This document shows, one piece after another, positions 16,551-25,580 of a DNA stretch of 64,000 nt. A model generated the notes under the pieces. That model saw nothing but the letters and a program-made list of their open reading frames with translations, was not told the origin of the DNA and made no database searches. How positions within the stretch are numbered: position 1 is the stretch's first letter; the number at the start of each line of letters is the position of its first letter. A program made the translations under genes and the position numbers. Source of the stretch: Paenibacillus barengoltzii NBRC 101215 (GTDB lineage: Bacteria; Bacillota; Bacilli; Paenibacillales; Paenibacillaceae); the NCBI RefSeq assembly GCF_004000745.1, contig NZ_BILV01000001.1:62001-126000 (forward strand), read 5' to 3'.

Positions 16551-17907
16551 CTTCTCCCGCTCCTTCCGGTCTCATGCCCCAAACTTGACAATCTAGTTCT
16601 CCGTCCGTCACCTTCACCGTGATCCGGTCACCCAGTTCAACGTCCGATAACGACTTGATCAACCGATCCCCGCGTTCATCGTAGACGAGGCTGTAGCCCC
16701 GCGCCATGACTTTCAGCGGGCTCAGTGCATCCAGATGGCGAATGCCCGATGCCAGCTGACTGGACTTCTCTCGCAGGATGCCCTGCATCGCTTGCCGCAG
16801 CAGGCGATCCGCCTCCCGCCTCCGGCGTCCCGCGAACTGCAGCGCATCCCGTGGATGGAAGCGCAGCAGACGCTGGTGCAGGCGGTCTTGTGCCGCGCCG
16901 GCGAGCTGCAGGCGCGTCTGCATGTGCCCCGTCAGCCGCGAGGACAGCCGGTCCAGCCGCTCCGCGTGCTGGAGCAGGCTGCGCCGCGGCTGCGTCAGCG
17001 CCGGCGAGCGCTGCAGCCGGCGCAGCCGTTCGCGCGCCTGCTGCAAGCGGTGCTGCAAGCTCTGCTGCAGCACCTGTTCTCGCTGGCGCAAGTGCGCGCG
17101 CAGCTCGGCCGTGTGCGGCACGGCCAGCTCGGCGGCCGCGGTGGGCGTGGCAGCTCGCAGGTCGGCGACGAAATCGGCGATCGTGAAGTCTGTCTCGTGG
17201 CCTACGGCCGAGATGACGGGAATCGCCGATTCATAGATCGCCCGCGCGACCTGCTCCTCGTTGAACGCCCACAGCTCCTCGAGCGAGCCGCCGCCGCGGC
17301 CGACGATAAGCACGTCGGCCTCGCCCATTGCGTTCAGCGTGCGAATCGCTTTCACGATCGACGGCGCTGCCCCTTTGCCTTGGACAAGCACAGGGTACAG
17401 GATCACCGCGGCCTGCGGGTACCGCCGCCCCAGCGTCGTTAAGATGTCGCGGACCGCTGCCCCGGTCGGCGAGGTCACCACGCCAATCGTCTTCGGGAAC
17501 CGCGGCAATGGCCGTTTGCGTCCCGGCGCGAACAAGCCCTCTGCATCGAGCTTCTGCTTCAGCTGTTCGAAGGCGAGATACAGGCTGCCTACGCCGTCCG
17601 GTTGCATATGCGTCACGTAAAATTGATACTGCCCGTCCCGCTCGTAGACGGAAACATTGCCGCGTGCAATCACGCGCGTCCCTTCCTTGGGTCGGAACGG
17701 CAACCGCTGGTTGTACGATGCGAACATAATGCTCTTGATTCGGCTGTCCGCATCCTTCAGCGTGAAATACATATGCCCGCTGGAATGATGCGTGAAATTG
17801 GAGATTTCACCGCGAATCCAGACGTCGGTGAGCACCTGATCCGATTCCAGCTTCATGCGGATGTAGCGGTTTAACTCCTTAACCGTTAAAATCCGTTGCT
17901 GATCCAA
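16525..17907 (-). CDS. xseA: Exodeoxyribonuclease VII large subunit
   Basis: 460 aa: N-terminal OB-fold (about 3-100, ISNFTHHSSGHMYFTLKD), catalytic domain (about 120-310, with VVTSPTGAAVRDI and GRGGGSLEELWAFN), and a long coiled-coil C terminus rich in Arg, Gln, Leu and Ala. The start is TTG with AAAGGAGGCGGCACC upstream; the frame stays open to 17985 but without a site. The coiled-coil segment (about 16730-17200) is sharply richer in G and C than its surroundings. It is downstream of folD by 140 bp, in which I see no gene. Confidence 0.94.
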   Translation of the reverse strand: MDQQRILTVKELNRYIRMKLESDQVLTDVWIRGEISNFTHHSSGHMYFTLKDADSRIKSIMFASYNQRLPFRPKEGTRVIARGNVSVYERDGQYQFYVTHMQPDGVGSLYLAFEQLKQKLDAEGLFAPGRKRPLPRFPKTIGVVTSPTGAAVRDILTTLGRRYPQAAVILYPVLVQGKGAAPSIVKAIRTLNAMGEADVLIVGRGGGSLEELWAFNEEQVARAIYESAIPVISAVGHETDFTIADFVADLRAATPTAAAELAVPHTAELRAHLRQREQVLQQSLQHRLQQARERLRRLQRSPALTQPRRSLLQHAERLDRLSSRLTGHMQTRLQLAGAAQDRLHQRLLRFHPRDALQFAGRRRREADRLLRQAMQGILREKSSQLASGIRHLDALSPLKVMARGYSLVYDERGDRLIKSLSDVELGDRITVKVTDGELDCQVWGMRPEGAGEDEGTGSQA

Positions 17908-18047
17908 AGGTGCCGCCTCCTTTCCGAGAACTAAGGGAAAATCATGCCCTAATTCACTTCTCGTAGTCGCTGCTGATGAAAACAAGGGAACTTAAAGCCG
18001 TACGGTCCAACGACACACACCGGCCAGCCATTACTTGGCACCTCCGC

Positions 18048-18905
18048 TTAAGCCAGCCCTTGCAGGCGTTTCGCTGCAATCAGCGTATTTTGCATCAACA
18101 TCGTAATCGTCATCGGGCCAACGCCGCCAGGTACCGGTGTGATGGGTCCAGAGATCTCTTTTACGCTCTCAAAGTCAACGTCCCCAGCCAGCTTGCCGTT
18201 ATCCAGACGATTCATCCCTACGTCAATCACGACTGCACCCGGCTTCACATAGGAAGCGTCTACGAAGTTGGCGCGTCCGATCGCAACGACAAGAATGTCC
18301 GCGAGGCGAGTCAACTCTTTCATGTTCGCCGTGCGCGAATGGCACATCGTGACCGTGGCGTTCTCCCGTTGCAGGAGCAGGGAAACCGGCTTGCCGACGA
18401 TGTTGCTGCGGCCAATAACAACCGCATGCTTCCCGGCGATCTCCACGCCGGTGCGTTTGATCAGCTCAATCACCCCTGCCGGTGTGCACGGCAACAGGCT
18501 GTCGTCGCCGATCATCAAGTTCCCAACATTAATCGGATGGAATCCATCAACGTCTTTTTCCGGCGAGATGGCATCGATAACGGCTTTCTCATCAATATGC
18601 TTAGGCAGCGGCAGCTGTACCAGAATCCCATGGATATTCGCCTGATGGTTCAGCTTGTCCACCAAAGCGAGCAAGTCCGCCTGCGACGTATCGGCTGGCA
18701 GACGGTGAACCTCCGAATAGTAGCCCAACTCATGGCAGGCTTTCTCCTTATTCCGCACATACACCTGCGAAGCCGGATCTTCCCCGACGAGCACGACGGC
18801 CAGTCCTGGCGTAAAGCCTTGTTTCACCAGCTGTTCTACCTCTGCGCGCAAATCCTTGCGGATATCCTCCGAAATTTGTTTACCGTTAATAATTGGTGCT
18901 GTCAT
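18048..18905 (-). CDS. folD: Bifunctional methylenetetrahydrofolate dehydrogenase / methenyltetrahydrofolate cyclohydrolase
   Basis: 285-aa bifunctional enzyme interconverting methylene-, methenyl- and formyl-tetrahydrofolate with NADP. The catalytic Lys lies in YVRNKEKA, the substrate segment is [10 protein letters not shown], and the NADP-binding fold has [12 protein letters not shown]. The C-terminal PGGVGPMT motif is intact. ATG is preceded by GGAGAGGACGAGC. It sits between nusB (43 bp) and xseA, the standard Bacillales order. Confidence 0.97.
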   Translation of the reverse strand: MTAPIINGKQISEDIRKDLRAEVEQLVKQGFTPGLAVVLVGEDPASQVYVRNKEKACHELGYYSEVHRLPADTSQADLLALVDKLNHQANIHGILVQLPLPKHIDEKAVIDAISPEKDVDGFHPINVGNLMIGDDSLLPCTPAGVIELIKRTGVEIAGKHAVVIGRSNIVGKPVSLLLQRENATVTMCHSRTANMKELTRLADILVVAIGRANFVDASYVKPGAVVIDVGMNRLDNGKLAGDVDFESVKEISGPITPVPGGVGPMTITMLMQNTLIAAKRLQGLA

Positions 18906-18948
18906 GCTCGTCCTCTCCTCTTCTATAAAATAATATTGGATGAAAAAA

Positions 18949-19398
18949 TTATCGTTTGCTCTTCAGCTGATCGATGTCTTGAATCATCTTCCCCAGTACG
19001 CCGTTGACGAACTTGCCGGATTCCGGGGATCCAAAATGCTTGGCCAGCTCGATCGCTTCATTTACAGCGACTTTCCCCGGCACGTCATCGCGGAAGATCA
19101 TTTCATAGGTTGCCAGACGCAACACCTGCCGGTCCACCTTAGACAAACGGCTGATCTGCCATCCCTTCAAATAATCTTCCAGCAAGCCATCGATCGCATC
19201 CTTCCGGCTCCAAGTGCCATTGACCAGCTCCAGGACGAAAGCTCGTGTCGCATCCACATCCGACAGCTCGACTTCACCTTCGTTCTCTTCCATCGCTTCC
19301 GTCAGCAGCATCGTCACCGCTTCGTTTGCGTCCACCTCATTCATTTCCATCTGGTACATGCTCTGCACCGCAATCTCTCTCGCCAAACGCCGTTTCAT
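18949..19398 (-). CDS. nusB: Transcription antitermination factor NusB
   Basis: 149 aa, an all-helical protein that binds boxA RNA with NusE (ribosomal S10) to stop premature termination in rRNA operons. The Arg-rich start [18 protein letters not shown] and the C-terminal motif [15 protein letters not shown] are characteristic. The start at 19398 follows a perfect AGGAGG; an upstream in-frame ATG at 19416 lacks one. There is a 276-bp gap upstream holding a long hairpin at 19578-19631. Confidence 0.96.
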   Translation of the reverse strand: MKRRLAREIAVQSMYQMEMNEVDANEAVTMLLTEAMEENEGEVELSDVDATRAFVLELVNGTWSRKDAIDGLLEDYLKGWQISRLSKVDRQVLRLATYEMIFRDDVPGKVAVNEAIELAKHFGSPESGKFVNGVLGKMIQDIDQLKSKR

Positions 19399-19577
19399 CT
19401 GTTTCCTCCTAACCAATTTCTACGCTTACTCTTCCATCATGGCTTACTTTTAAGTTGCTATGCTTCATTTCCTATCCCTCAGTACTTACCCATAAGCATA
19501 GACCAAAAACGGCTTAAACATCACCGGACATTTCACATTTCTCGACTCGCTTTAACACAAAAAAAGACCCGTAATAG

Positions 19578-19631
19578 GCTTACTCCACAAAAGGGGCAAG
19601 AACACGTTCCTAGCTCTTTTCCGGAGTAAGC
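19578..19631. terminator. Long interrupted hairpin between DUF2273 gene and nusB
   Basis: GCTTACTCC / GGAGTAAGC forms a perfect outer stem, with inner pairing AAAAG/CTTTT and AAGAAC/GTTCCT. On the minus strand a T7 run follows only after an 11-nt gap, so it may end transcription of the Asp23 operon or act as an mRNA processing site before nusB. Otherwise nothing in the 276-bp gap is recognised. Confidence 0.5.
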
Positions 19632-19674
19632 ATATCACAGGAAGCGGTAATGAGGAATTCAAAATTCAAAAATC

Positions 19675-19920
19675 TCATTTAAAGGGACGCCAACGCGTAG
19701 ACAGCCATTCCCAAATCGTGCCCCAAGGTAGGAGCGGGCCTCCCTCCAAGTCCTTCTGCTTACCAATCGTATACCCGATAAATAGCAGCAAGGCGCAGAA
19801 CAACATATTCCAGAATCCGAAAAACAGATAGATCGGGCATAAAAACACGGCCGCCGCTATCCCGAGCAGGCGTCCTTTGTGACTCTCCCACAATTGTTTC
19901 CAGAACACCCCGCTGCTCAC
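19675..19920 (-). CDS. DUF2273 small membrane protein of the Asp23 cluster
   Basis: 81 aa with two adjacent membrane segments (about 18-52) and a Trp-rich tail. DUF2273 proteins are regularly encoded after asp23 and amaP in Firmicutes; they are assumed to work with AmaP at the membrane, but no activity is known. It begins 2 bp after the amaP stop, so it is translationally coupled. The exact start is uncertain (GTG at 19920, or an in-frame GTG at 19908 with a better-spaced AGGGGTGAG). Confidence 0.8.
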   Translation of the reverse strand: MSSGVFWKQLWESHKGRLLGIAAAVFLCPIYLFFGFWNMLFCALLLFIGYTIGKQKDLEGGPLLPWGTIWEWLSTRWRPFK

Positions 19921-19922
19921 CC

Positions 19923-20462
19923 CTATTCAACCCGGCCTTTGAGAACCGGGGAATGGACCAGATTGGCAATGTACACCGATACGTAGGAGACAGGAATCCC
20001 GGTAATTTCCTCGACACGGTCATGGACTTGCTTCTGAACTTCTTCCGTCAACGCAGGGATCGATGTCTCCCCGTCCACCAACGCACGCACGACGATTTCA
20101 AGGCCGGACTCCGTGATCCGAATCCGCGTCTTCACTTCCTTGATGCCGCGCACGCGGGAAGCGGCTTTATACGCTAAGTTCTCAATGGTGTCCACCGAGA
20201 TCTGGATATCACCGTATTCGTTGCGTTGGTCAATCGAGGTCGCCGCACTGCGATCTCTGCTGATGGATATGTAAAATACCCGAATGCTGATCAAGAGCAG
20301 CAGGATTGCCGCTACCCAGGTACCGATATAGATCGGTTGTTGCTCCAGAACTTTCAGCTCCATAGGAACAGCGTCCGTGAGCACAAGAATGACAAATACG
20401 GATAGGATGGCAATGCTCAAGCTGTAAATAAACATCAAAATTCGATCTAAAATTTTGGCCAC
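19923..20462 (-). CDS. amaP: Alkaline shock response membrane anchor protein AmaP
   Basis: 179 aa with two N-terminal membrane segments (about 8-28 and 45-68) and a cytoplasmic Asp23-like domain (about 90-175, SVDTIENLAYKAASRVRGI). In S. aureus AmaP holds Asp23 at the membrane. The start is GTG with AAGGAGG 11 nt upstream. It follows the asp23 homologue with a hairpin in between, and precedes the DUF2273 gene. Confidence 0.88.
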   Translation of the reverse strand: MAKILDRILMFIYSLSIAILSVFVILVLTDAVPMELKVLEQQPIYIGTWVAAILLLLISIRVFYISISRDRSAATSIDQRNEYGDIQISVDTIENLAYKAASRVRGIKEVKTRIRITESGLEIVVRALVDGETSIPALTEEVQKQVHDRVEEITGIPVSYVSVYIANLVHSPVLKGRVE

Positions 20463-20523
20463 GACAGGTATTGCCTCCTTAAAAGAGGGTTGCTTCAGCT
20501 TGTCCCAGCTGAAAATTACAGTA

Positions 20524-20554
20524 AACCCCTGACCAAGGAAGCGGTCAAGGGGTT
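20524..20554 (-). terminator. Hairpin between asp23 and amaP
   Basis: AACCCCTTGACC / GGTCAGGGGTT stem with an 8-nt loop, only weakly followed by T residues. It may reduce read-through from asp23 to amaP so that Asp23 is made in excess, or protect the asp23 mRNA 3' end. Confidence 0.5.
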
Positions 20555-20566
20555 CATGACAAATCG

Positions 20567-20983
20567 TTATTTCACGCGATGGGTCGCTTCCACTTCTTCC
20601 ACACGTTCGGCTGCTTTGAAAATGACGTCGTGAATATGTACGTTCACTTCAACGACATTCAGTCCCGTCATGTTTTCGATGGAGCGTTTCACATTACGTT
20701 GGATTTCCGAGGCGACTTCCGGGAGACGGTTGCCGTATTCGACGATAACGGATACGTCCACCGCAGCTTCACGTTGACCGACTTCCACCTTCACACCCTT
20801 GGAAAGGTTCTTTCTTCCCAACAGTTCGGCGATTCCGCCGGCAAATCCGCCGCTCATTCCGGCAACCCCCTTGACCTCGACGGTAGCTAGTCCAGCAATC
20901 ACCTCGATGACTTCAGGGGCAATTTGAATTTCACCAATATCCGTACGTTCGAATTCCGTTGGCAATGTGCTCATTCTATTCAT
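20567..20983 (-). CDS. yqhY: Asp23/Gls24 family envelope stress protein (YqhY type)
   Basis: 138-aa Asp23 domain protein. The family core IGEIQIAPEVIEVIAGLAT and VDVSVIVEYGNRLPEVA is clear. B. subtilis YqhY lies in the same place, after accBC, and is linked to control of acetyl-CoA carboxylase; Asp23 proteins otherwise sit at the membrane through AmaP. The first ATG (20983) has AGAGGTGG very close, and an ATG three codons on (20974) is also possible. A 103-bp gap follows accC. Confidence 0.9.
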   Translation of the reverse strand: MNRMSTLPTEFERTDIGEIQIAPEVIEVIAGLATVEVKGVAGMSGGFAGGIAELLGRKNLSKGVKVEVGQREAAVDVSVIVEYGNRLPEVASEIQRNVKRSIENMTGLNVVEVNVHIHDVIFKAAERVEEVEATHRVK

Positions 20984-21086
20984 CCACCTCTCAATAAGTA
21001 TGACGCTGCTCTATCGATAGATACCGCGCACTTATTATACATACTATATCATTTTGGGTTCATTATGACAAACACGAGGCGGCTTT

Positions 21087-22430
21087 CTATATCTCGTTTT
21101 CTTCCAAAAATTTGATATCAAAGTCACCTTTAATAAAGGTTGGATGCTCCAGCAGCTTCTGATGGAAAGGAATCGTGGTATGAATTCCTTCGATCGCGAA
21201 TTCGGACAAAGCCCGTTTCATCTTCGCAATCGCTTCCTCCCGTGTGGGTCCCCAAACGATCAGTTTCGCAATCATGGAATCATAATGAGGCGAGATCATG
21301 TACCCTGGATAAGCCCCACTATCGACGCGAACCCCTGGACCGCCCGGAGGCAAATAGAAGCCGATTTTCCCCGGAGACGGCATAAAGTTGCGAGTCGGAT
21401 CCTCCGCATTAATCCGGCATTCGATCGACCAACCGTTCAGCTTGATGTCCTCTTGGGTGAAGGAAAGCGGATTGCCTTCGGCCACGGAAATCATCTCTTG
21501 AATCAAATCAACGCCGGTCACCATCTCGGTAACCGGATGCTCAACCTGAATCCGCGTATTCATTTCCATGAAGTAAAACTGTCCGTCCGGACCCAGAAGG
21601 AATTCCAGCGTACCCGCACCGGAGTAGTTTACCGCCAATGCAGCCCGAACCGCCGCTTCTCCCATCTCTTGCCGTTTCTCAGGCGAGAGCACGGGGCATG
21701 GCGCTTCCTCTAGCAACTTCTGGCGGCGACGTTGCACCGAGCAATCGCGTTCGCCCAAGTATACAGCATTGCCGTGCTTGTCGGCGATGATTTGGATCTC
21801 CACATGCTTCATGCCGGTCAAATATTTTTCGAGATACACGCCGGCATTCCCAAAAGCTTTTTGCGCTTCCTGCTGCGCTGTTGTAATTTGCTTAATCAGC
21901 GATTCCTCGTCCTCGGCAATACGAATCCCTTTGCCTCCGCCGCCAGCTGTCGCTTTGATGATGACCGGATATCCGATGTCCCGAGCAATCATCACGGCTT
22001 GTTCGAGGTCCTCAATCAATCCGTCCGAGCCCGGAATAACAGGCACGTTAGCCTCTCTCATCGTTTGCTTCGCCATCGCCTTGTCCCCCATGCGGGTAAT
22101 CGCTTCCGGGGAAGGGCCGATAAACGTAATATTGCAGGAGCCGCAGATCTCCGCGAAGTCGGCATTTTCAGCCAGGAACCCGTACCCGGGATGAATCGCG
22201 TCGCACTCCGTTAACGTCGCTACACTCATCAAATTGGTCAGATTCAAATAGCTGTCCTTCGACGGCGTAGGTCCGATGCAATAAGCTTCGTCAGCCAAAC
22301 GGACGTGCAGCGAATCCTTGTCCGCTTCGGAATAGACCGCTACGGTAGATATCCCGAGTTCACGGCAAGCACGAATGATCCGCACAGCAATCTCGCCGCG
22401 GTTGGCAATCAATATTTTATGAAATTTCAT
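21087..22430 (-). CDS. accC: Acetyl-CoA carboxylase, biotin carboxylase subunit
   Basis: 447-aa ATP-grasp enzyme that carboxylates the biotin on AccB, the first half-reaction of fatty-acid synthesis. It has the N-terminal biotin carboxylase domain ([14 protein letters not shown]), the ATP-binding Gly-rich loop ([10 protein letters not shown]), the active-site segment [14 protein letters not shown], and the C-terminal domain. Usual length. AAGGAGG lies upstream of the ATG. It follows accB by 87 bp and is surely co-transcribed. Confidence 0.98.
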   Translation of the reverse strand: MKFHKILIANRGEIAVRIIRACRELGISTVAVYSEADKDSLHVRLADEAYCIGPTPSKDSYLNLTNLMSVATLTECDAIHPGYGFLAENADFAEICGSCNITFIGPSPEAITRMGDKAMAKQTMREANVPVIPGSDGLIEDLEQAVMIARDIGYPVIIKATAGGGGKGIRIAEDEESLIKQITTAQQEAQKAFGNAGVYLEKYLTGMKHVEIQIIADKHGNAVYLGERDCSVQRRRQKLLEEAPCPVLSPEKRQEMGEAAVRAALAVNYSGAGTLEFLLGPDGQFYFMEMNTRIQVEHPVTEMVTGVDLIQEMISVAEGNPLSFTQEDIKLNGWSIECRINAEDPTRNFMPSPGKIGFYLPPGGPGVRVDSGAYPGYMISPHYDSMIAKLIVWGPTREEAIAKMKRALSEFAIEGIHTTIPFHQKLLEHPTFIKGDFDIKFLEENEI

Positions 22431-22517
22431 GAGATACTCGTATCCTCCTTTGGAAAGCTAGGGTAACGGCCCTTGAAGCTGCAACATACGTGATGCGTTA
22501 AGGGCGTAATCCTTGGT

Positions 22518-23015
22518 TTACTCCGGCTTCACCAAAAAGAGAGGCTGACCGTATTCGACCATCTGCCCGTTCTCCACCAGGATGTCGATGATTTCGCCTT
22601 TCACTTCCGCCTCTAGCTCGTTCATCAGCTTCATTGCTTCAATGATGCAGACCGTCGTCTTCTCGCCGACTTTGTCGCCGATATTTACATAAGGCTGAGC
22701 TTCCGGCGACGAAGCACGATAAAACGTCCCGACCATCGGCGAAACAATGGTATGTAAATTCGCAGCAGGTGCCGCCGATGGAGCCGAGTCTGTCGCTTGA
22801 GGAGCCGATACCGTTTCTTGCGGAGCCGGAGCCGATGCGGCAGCTTGGACATTTTGCGGTACAGCGGCAACAACTTGCGGCTGCACGTGAACAACTTCAC
22901 TCGCGCCGTTCTTACGAATGGACAAGCGAGCGCCTTCATTTTCGATTTCTAGTTCATGCACGGACGTTTGGTCCAGCAGCTCGATCAATTCTTTAATTTC
23001 ACTCAGCTTAAACAT
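22518..23015 (-). CDS. accB: Acetyl-CoA carboxylase biotin carboxyl carrier protein
   Basis: 165 aa: a short N-terminal domain (about 1-37, [19 protein letters not shown]), an Ala/Pro/Val-rich linker (about 45-88) and a C-terminal biotinyl domain whose biotin site is the Lys in EAMKLMNE. The carboxyl carrier of acetyl-CoA carboxylase. The ATG is preceded by AGAGAGAGTGAAG. It opens the accBC pair just after the spoIIIA operon. Confidence 0.97.
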   Translation of the reverse strand: MFKLSEIKELIELLDQTSVHELEIENEGARLSIRKNGASEVVHVQPQVVAAVPQNVQAAASAPAPQETVSAPQATDSAPSAAPAANLHTIVSPMVGTFYRASSPEAQPYVNIGDKVGEKTTVCIIEAMKLMNELEAEVKGEIIDILVENGQMVEYGQPLFLVKPE

Positions 23016-23116
23016 ATCTTCACTCTCTCTCCTTCAGCTTTGTAGGAAAAGCCTTGGCCTTCAACCATAAGCCTTCTCGGCTCATAACTTTATGTATTAT
23101 ATCATAATCGATCAAA

Positions 23117-23145
23117 ATGGAAAGAGTCCAAGTTGCCTCGGACCC
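23117..23145 (-). terminator. Terminator of the spoIIIA operon
   Basis: Minus-strand stem GGGTCCGAG / CTTGGACTC with a GCAA loop, followed by TTTCCATTTTG. It separates spoIIIAH from accB. Confidence 0.65.
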
Positions 23146-23183
23146 TTCCCTTCCTCGGTTGCTATTCAACTGAGCCTATAACC

Positions 23184-23972
23184 TTATTGTTTCACATATT
23201 GTACGCTGACTTTATCCTGAGATACACCCAATTCCTTGATCACGAGGTCCATGATGCTGACGGCTTCTTTTGCTTCCATCTTCTCACTGATCACCACGAC
23301 TTTATATTTGTCGTCCGCTTCTTGTACAACAGCATTGGCATATTGCTGTTTCAATCTTTCTTCGATGTCATAGATTTTTGCTTCCTTCTCTTCCAAAGCG
23401 CTTAATTCTTGTTGAGCCATTGCAGCTTCTTCGAGAGATTCGTTTTCATTGATCGCTTTCATCAGCTCTTCTTGCTTTTTCATGTTCTCCTGAGCGCGAG
23501 CGAATTGGTAAGCGTTCAGCGTGTCCGTAGAGGAGACGCCTTGAGCTTCCAGTTGACTCAGCACATCCTCATCTGTAGTGGTTTCCTTCTGGCCGTTGTC
23601 CGCAGCTGCCGTATTTCCCGACGCTTTGCCGGCATCAGCCGTTTGCGTATCCGTGGAGGTTGCGGTATCGTCTTCTTGAGCTATATCTGTAATTTCGTTG
23701 TTGCTCTCATCGGTGGATTGCTCCGTTTGATCTGCGACCGTTGTATCGTCCGTGATCGTGCTGCTGTTTTCAGTGCCGTCCGTTGTCACTTCGGACAGGA
23801 TCACGTCATCGCCTTCTGTGCTATTCATGCCGTTATTTGTCGTAGCCACCTGTTGTCCGTCAGCTGTTGTTGCAGGTTGCGGTCCTTCTTCCGTAAATAA
23901 GTAGTAAGCCGATAAAATCACCATCAAGCTCAGCATGGAAACCAGCCAAATCGTTTGTCTTTTGGATTTCAT
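23184..23972 (-). CDS. spoIIIAH: Stage III sporulation protein AH
   Basis: 262 aa; mother-cell membrane protein whose C-terminal domain enters the intermembrane space and binds forespore SpoIIQ, forming the feeding-tube channel. One membrane segment (about 7-26), then an unusually long acidic Ser/Thr-rich linker (about 30-138), then a helical stretch (about 153-205) and the ring-forming domain near the C terminus (KVVVISEKMEAKEAVSIMD). About 44 residues longer than B. subtilis SpoIIIAH (218 aa), all in the linker. Last of the eight-gene operon. Confidence 0.93.
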   Translation of the reverse strand: MKSKRQTIWLVSMLSLMVILSAYYLFTEEGPQPATTADGQQVATTNNGMNSTEGDDVILSEVTTDGTENSSTITDDTTVADQTEQSTDESNNEITDIAQEDDTATSTDTQTADAGKASGNTAAADNGQKETTTDEDVLSQLEAQGVSSTDTLNAYQFARAQENMKKQEELMKAINENESLEEAAMAQQELSALEEKEAKIYDIEERLKQQYANAVVQEADDKYKVVVISEKMEAKEAVSIMDLVIKELGVSQDKVSVQYVKQ

Positions 23973-24034
23973 AATGGATTTTCCTCCTCAAAATGTATTC
24001 GAACGAAACATTTCCTTCATTTTCGATTGCTTCC

Positions 24035-24691
24035 TTATTGAGATTGCTTGCGCGGGACGACAGAGATCCGGTAGGCCGGTACGTTAAGGCCCTTCTCAAC
24101 CGCATCGACGATCAAGCTCTTCACCGTTTTGTTCTCAGCTCCTCGGGCGACAACCAGCACGCCGCGAACCTTCGGCTTGATCTTCTTGGTAACGATCGGC
24201 TGCTCGCTGCCGGAAGCTTCGTAGGTGACGATCTGTCCGTCTCGGGTATATTGGGTGATATGCCGTTTCCCCCCATCCGCATCGCTTTCTTCTGTCAGCT
24301 CCTGCGAATCTTTGATATTTCGTTGGACCACGATTTCCTCGGTCGAATCGATGGTAACCAGCACATCTACCGCACCAACGCCCACGATTTTCTCCAAAAT
24401 CTCTTTGGTCTTGCCTTCGAGCGCCGTTTCGATGCTGCTGAAATCATCGTCACCCGCGATGCCCGCAGATCCTGTCGAACTCGATAGGTCCTGCATCATC
24501 GGCGGTTCGCGGCTCCCTTCGCCGTTGTTATCCAGCTGCTTCACGTTAACGAAGGAGTTAAACAACATGATGGCAATCCCAACCAACCCGAGGATCAACA
24601 GCCAGCGGAACGTACTTGCAGCCTTTTTGCCGTCCGTCCCCTTGCCTAACCATTGCTCCAATTTCTTCAGCCATCCCGGCACTTTCTTCAC
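24035..24691 (-). CDS. spoIIIAG: Stage III sporulation protein AG
   Basis: 218-aa channel protein of the SpoIIIA-SpoIIQ complex. One membrane segment (about 27-47) precedes a ring-building domain related to those of type III secretion systems (about 85-215, LEKIVGVGAVDVLVTIDSTEE, then VRGVLVVARGAEN). Length is close to that of B. subtilis SpoIIIAG (229). It lies 11 bp after spoIIIAF and 62 bp before spoIIIAH. Confidence 0.94.
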   Translation of the reverse strand: MKKVPGWLKKLEQWLGKGTDGKKAASTFRWLLILGLVGIAIMLFNSFVNVKQLDNNGEGSREPPMMQDLSSSTGSAGIAGDDDFSSIETALEGKTKEILEKIVGVGAVDVLVTIDSTEEIVVQRNIKDSQELTEESDADGGKRHITQYTRDGQIVTYEASGSEQPIVTKKIKPKVRGVLVVARGAENKTVKSLIVDAVEKGLNVPAYRISVVPRKQSQ

Positions 24692-24702
24692 CTCCCGGCG
24701 TG

Positions 24703-25533
24703 TTAATCATTTAGATGCTCGGCCCTTAGGACCGTGATTGCCTCTCGATCAACGCCCCAGTTCTCCTGGAGCAGGTCTTCGATTTGCGAGACCAGCCGGT
24801 CTGCGGCTGGCTCGGCATCGCTTGCGACCGTCTTGCCCTCTCCCCCAGAGCCGTTCTCGCCCATTGGCTCTTCAGGCGTACCGGCCATCACCGCTTGGCT
24901 CTGCGCTTCGGATTCCCCCTCAGCGTCCTTGGTCTTGCCGGAATCGCTTGTGTTTACGCTGATTTTTATTTTTTCAACCGGTGCGATCGATACCTCCGGC
25001 CCCCGTCCGGCTCCACCGGCCTTTGCGGTTTGCTCTTCCGACTTCACCTGTGCCATGACAACCTCTACCGCGGAAATGACCGGCTCAGCAGCCAGCGGAG
25101 CGACTCCTCCGGCTCCGGATTTGTCCGTTGGCTTCGTTTTCAGCTTGACCGTTACTCGTTGAACTTGCTGTCCCGTCGAGCGCTCGATCTGCTGCTTCAT
25201 TTGCCTTGCCGCCTCCTCGCCTGCCCAGGCCAAGGCTTCGGATTCCTGCTTCTCCCTCAGCTTCTCGCCCTGTTGCAGGATCGCTTCTGTGCTTTGAACC
25301 TGGGAATGGCTCTCTAGTCCATCCCAGCTCGTCGAGAATGCTGCCTCGAGCTGATCTTTGGCATCGGCGGAGAAGAAACGCATGATCGGGGATATTAACG
25401 TTAGCAGGATCAGCAGGCTGACCACGAATCTGACGTAACGCTCCATCGCGCGGTTGGGCAGCAGCAAATCGATAAACACGGCGATTAATACGATGAAAAT
25501 GATTTCTCTTAGCCACCCCGCCAGCCAGTCCAC
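24703..25533 (-). CDS. spoIIIAF: Stage III sporulation protein AF
   Basis: 276 aa; two membrane segments (about 10-26 and 33-52) and a C-terminal domain facing the intermembrane space. The N terminus MDWLAGWLREIIFIVLIAVF is diagnostic. It is longer than B. subtilis SpoIIIAF (206 aa) because of two Gly/Ala/Glu-rich segments (about 140-175 and 190-240) before the conserved C terminus. It lies between AE and AG in the usual order. Confidence 0.92.
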   Translation of the reverse strand: MDWLAGWLREIIFIVLIAVFIDLLLPNRAMERYVRFVVSLLILLTLISPIMRFFSADAKDQLEAAFSTSWDGLESHSQVQSTEAILQQGEKLREKQESEALAWAGEEAARQMKQQIERSTGQQVQRVTVKLKTKPTDKSGAGGVAPLAAEPVISAVEVVMAQVKSEEQTAKAGGAGRGPEVSIAPVEKIKISVNTSDSGKTKDAEGESEAQSQAVMAGTPEEPMGENGSGGEGKTVASDAEPAADRLVSQIEDLLQENWGVDREAITVLRAEHLND

Positions 25534-25580
25534 GCATGATCACCACCCCTTGTATATCGTTTGGGTCCCCTTAGGACGGC

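Noticed and set aside
16725-17620. Several Ala/Arg-rich open frames on the plus strand inside xseA
   Set aside because: They are caused by the GC-rich coiled-coil stretch of xseA; no start site or family similarity.
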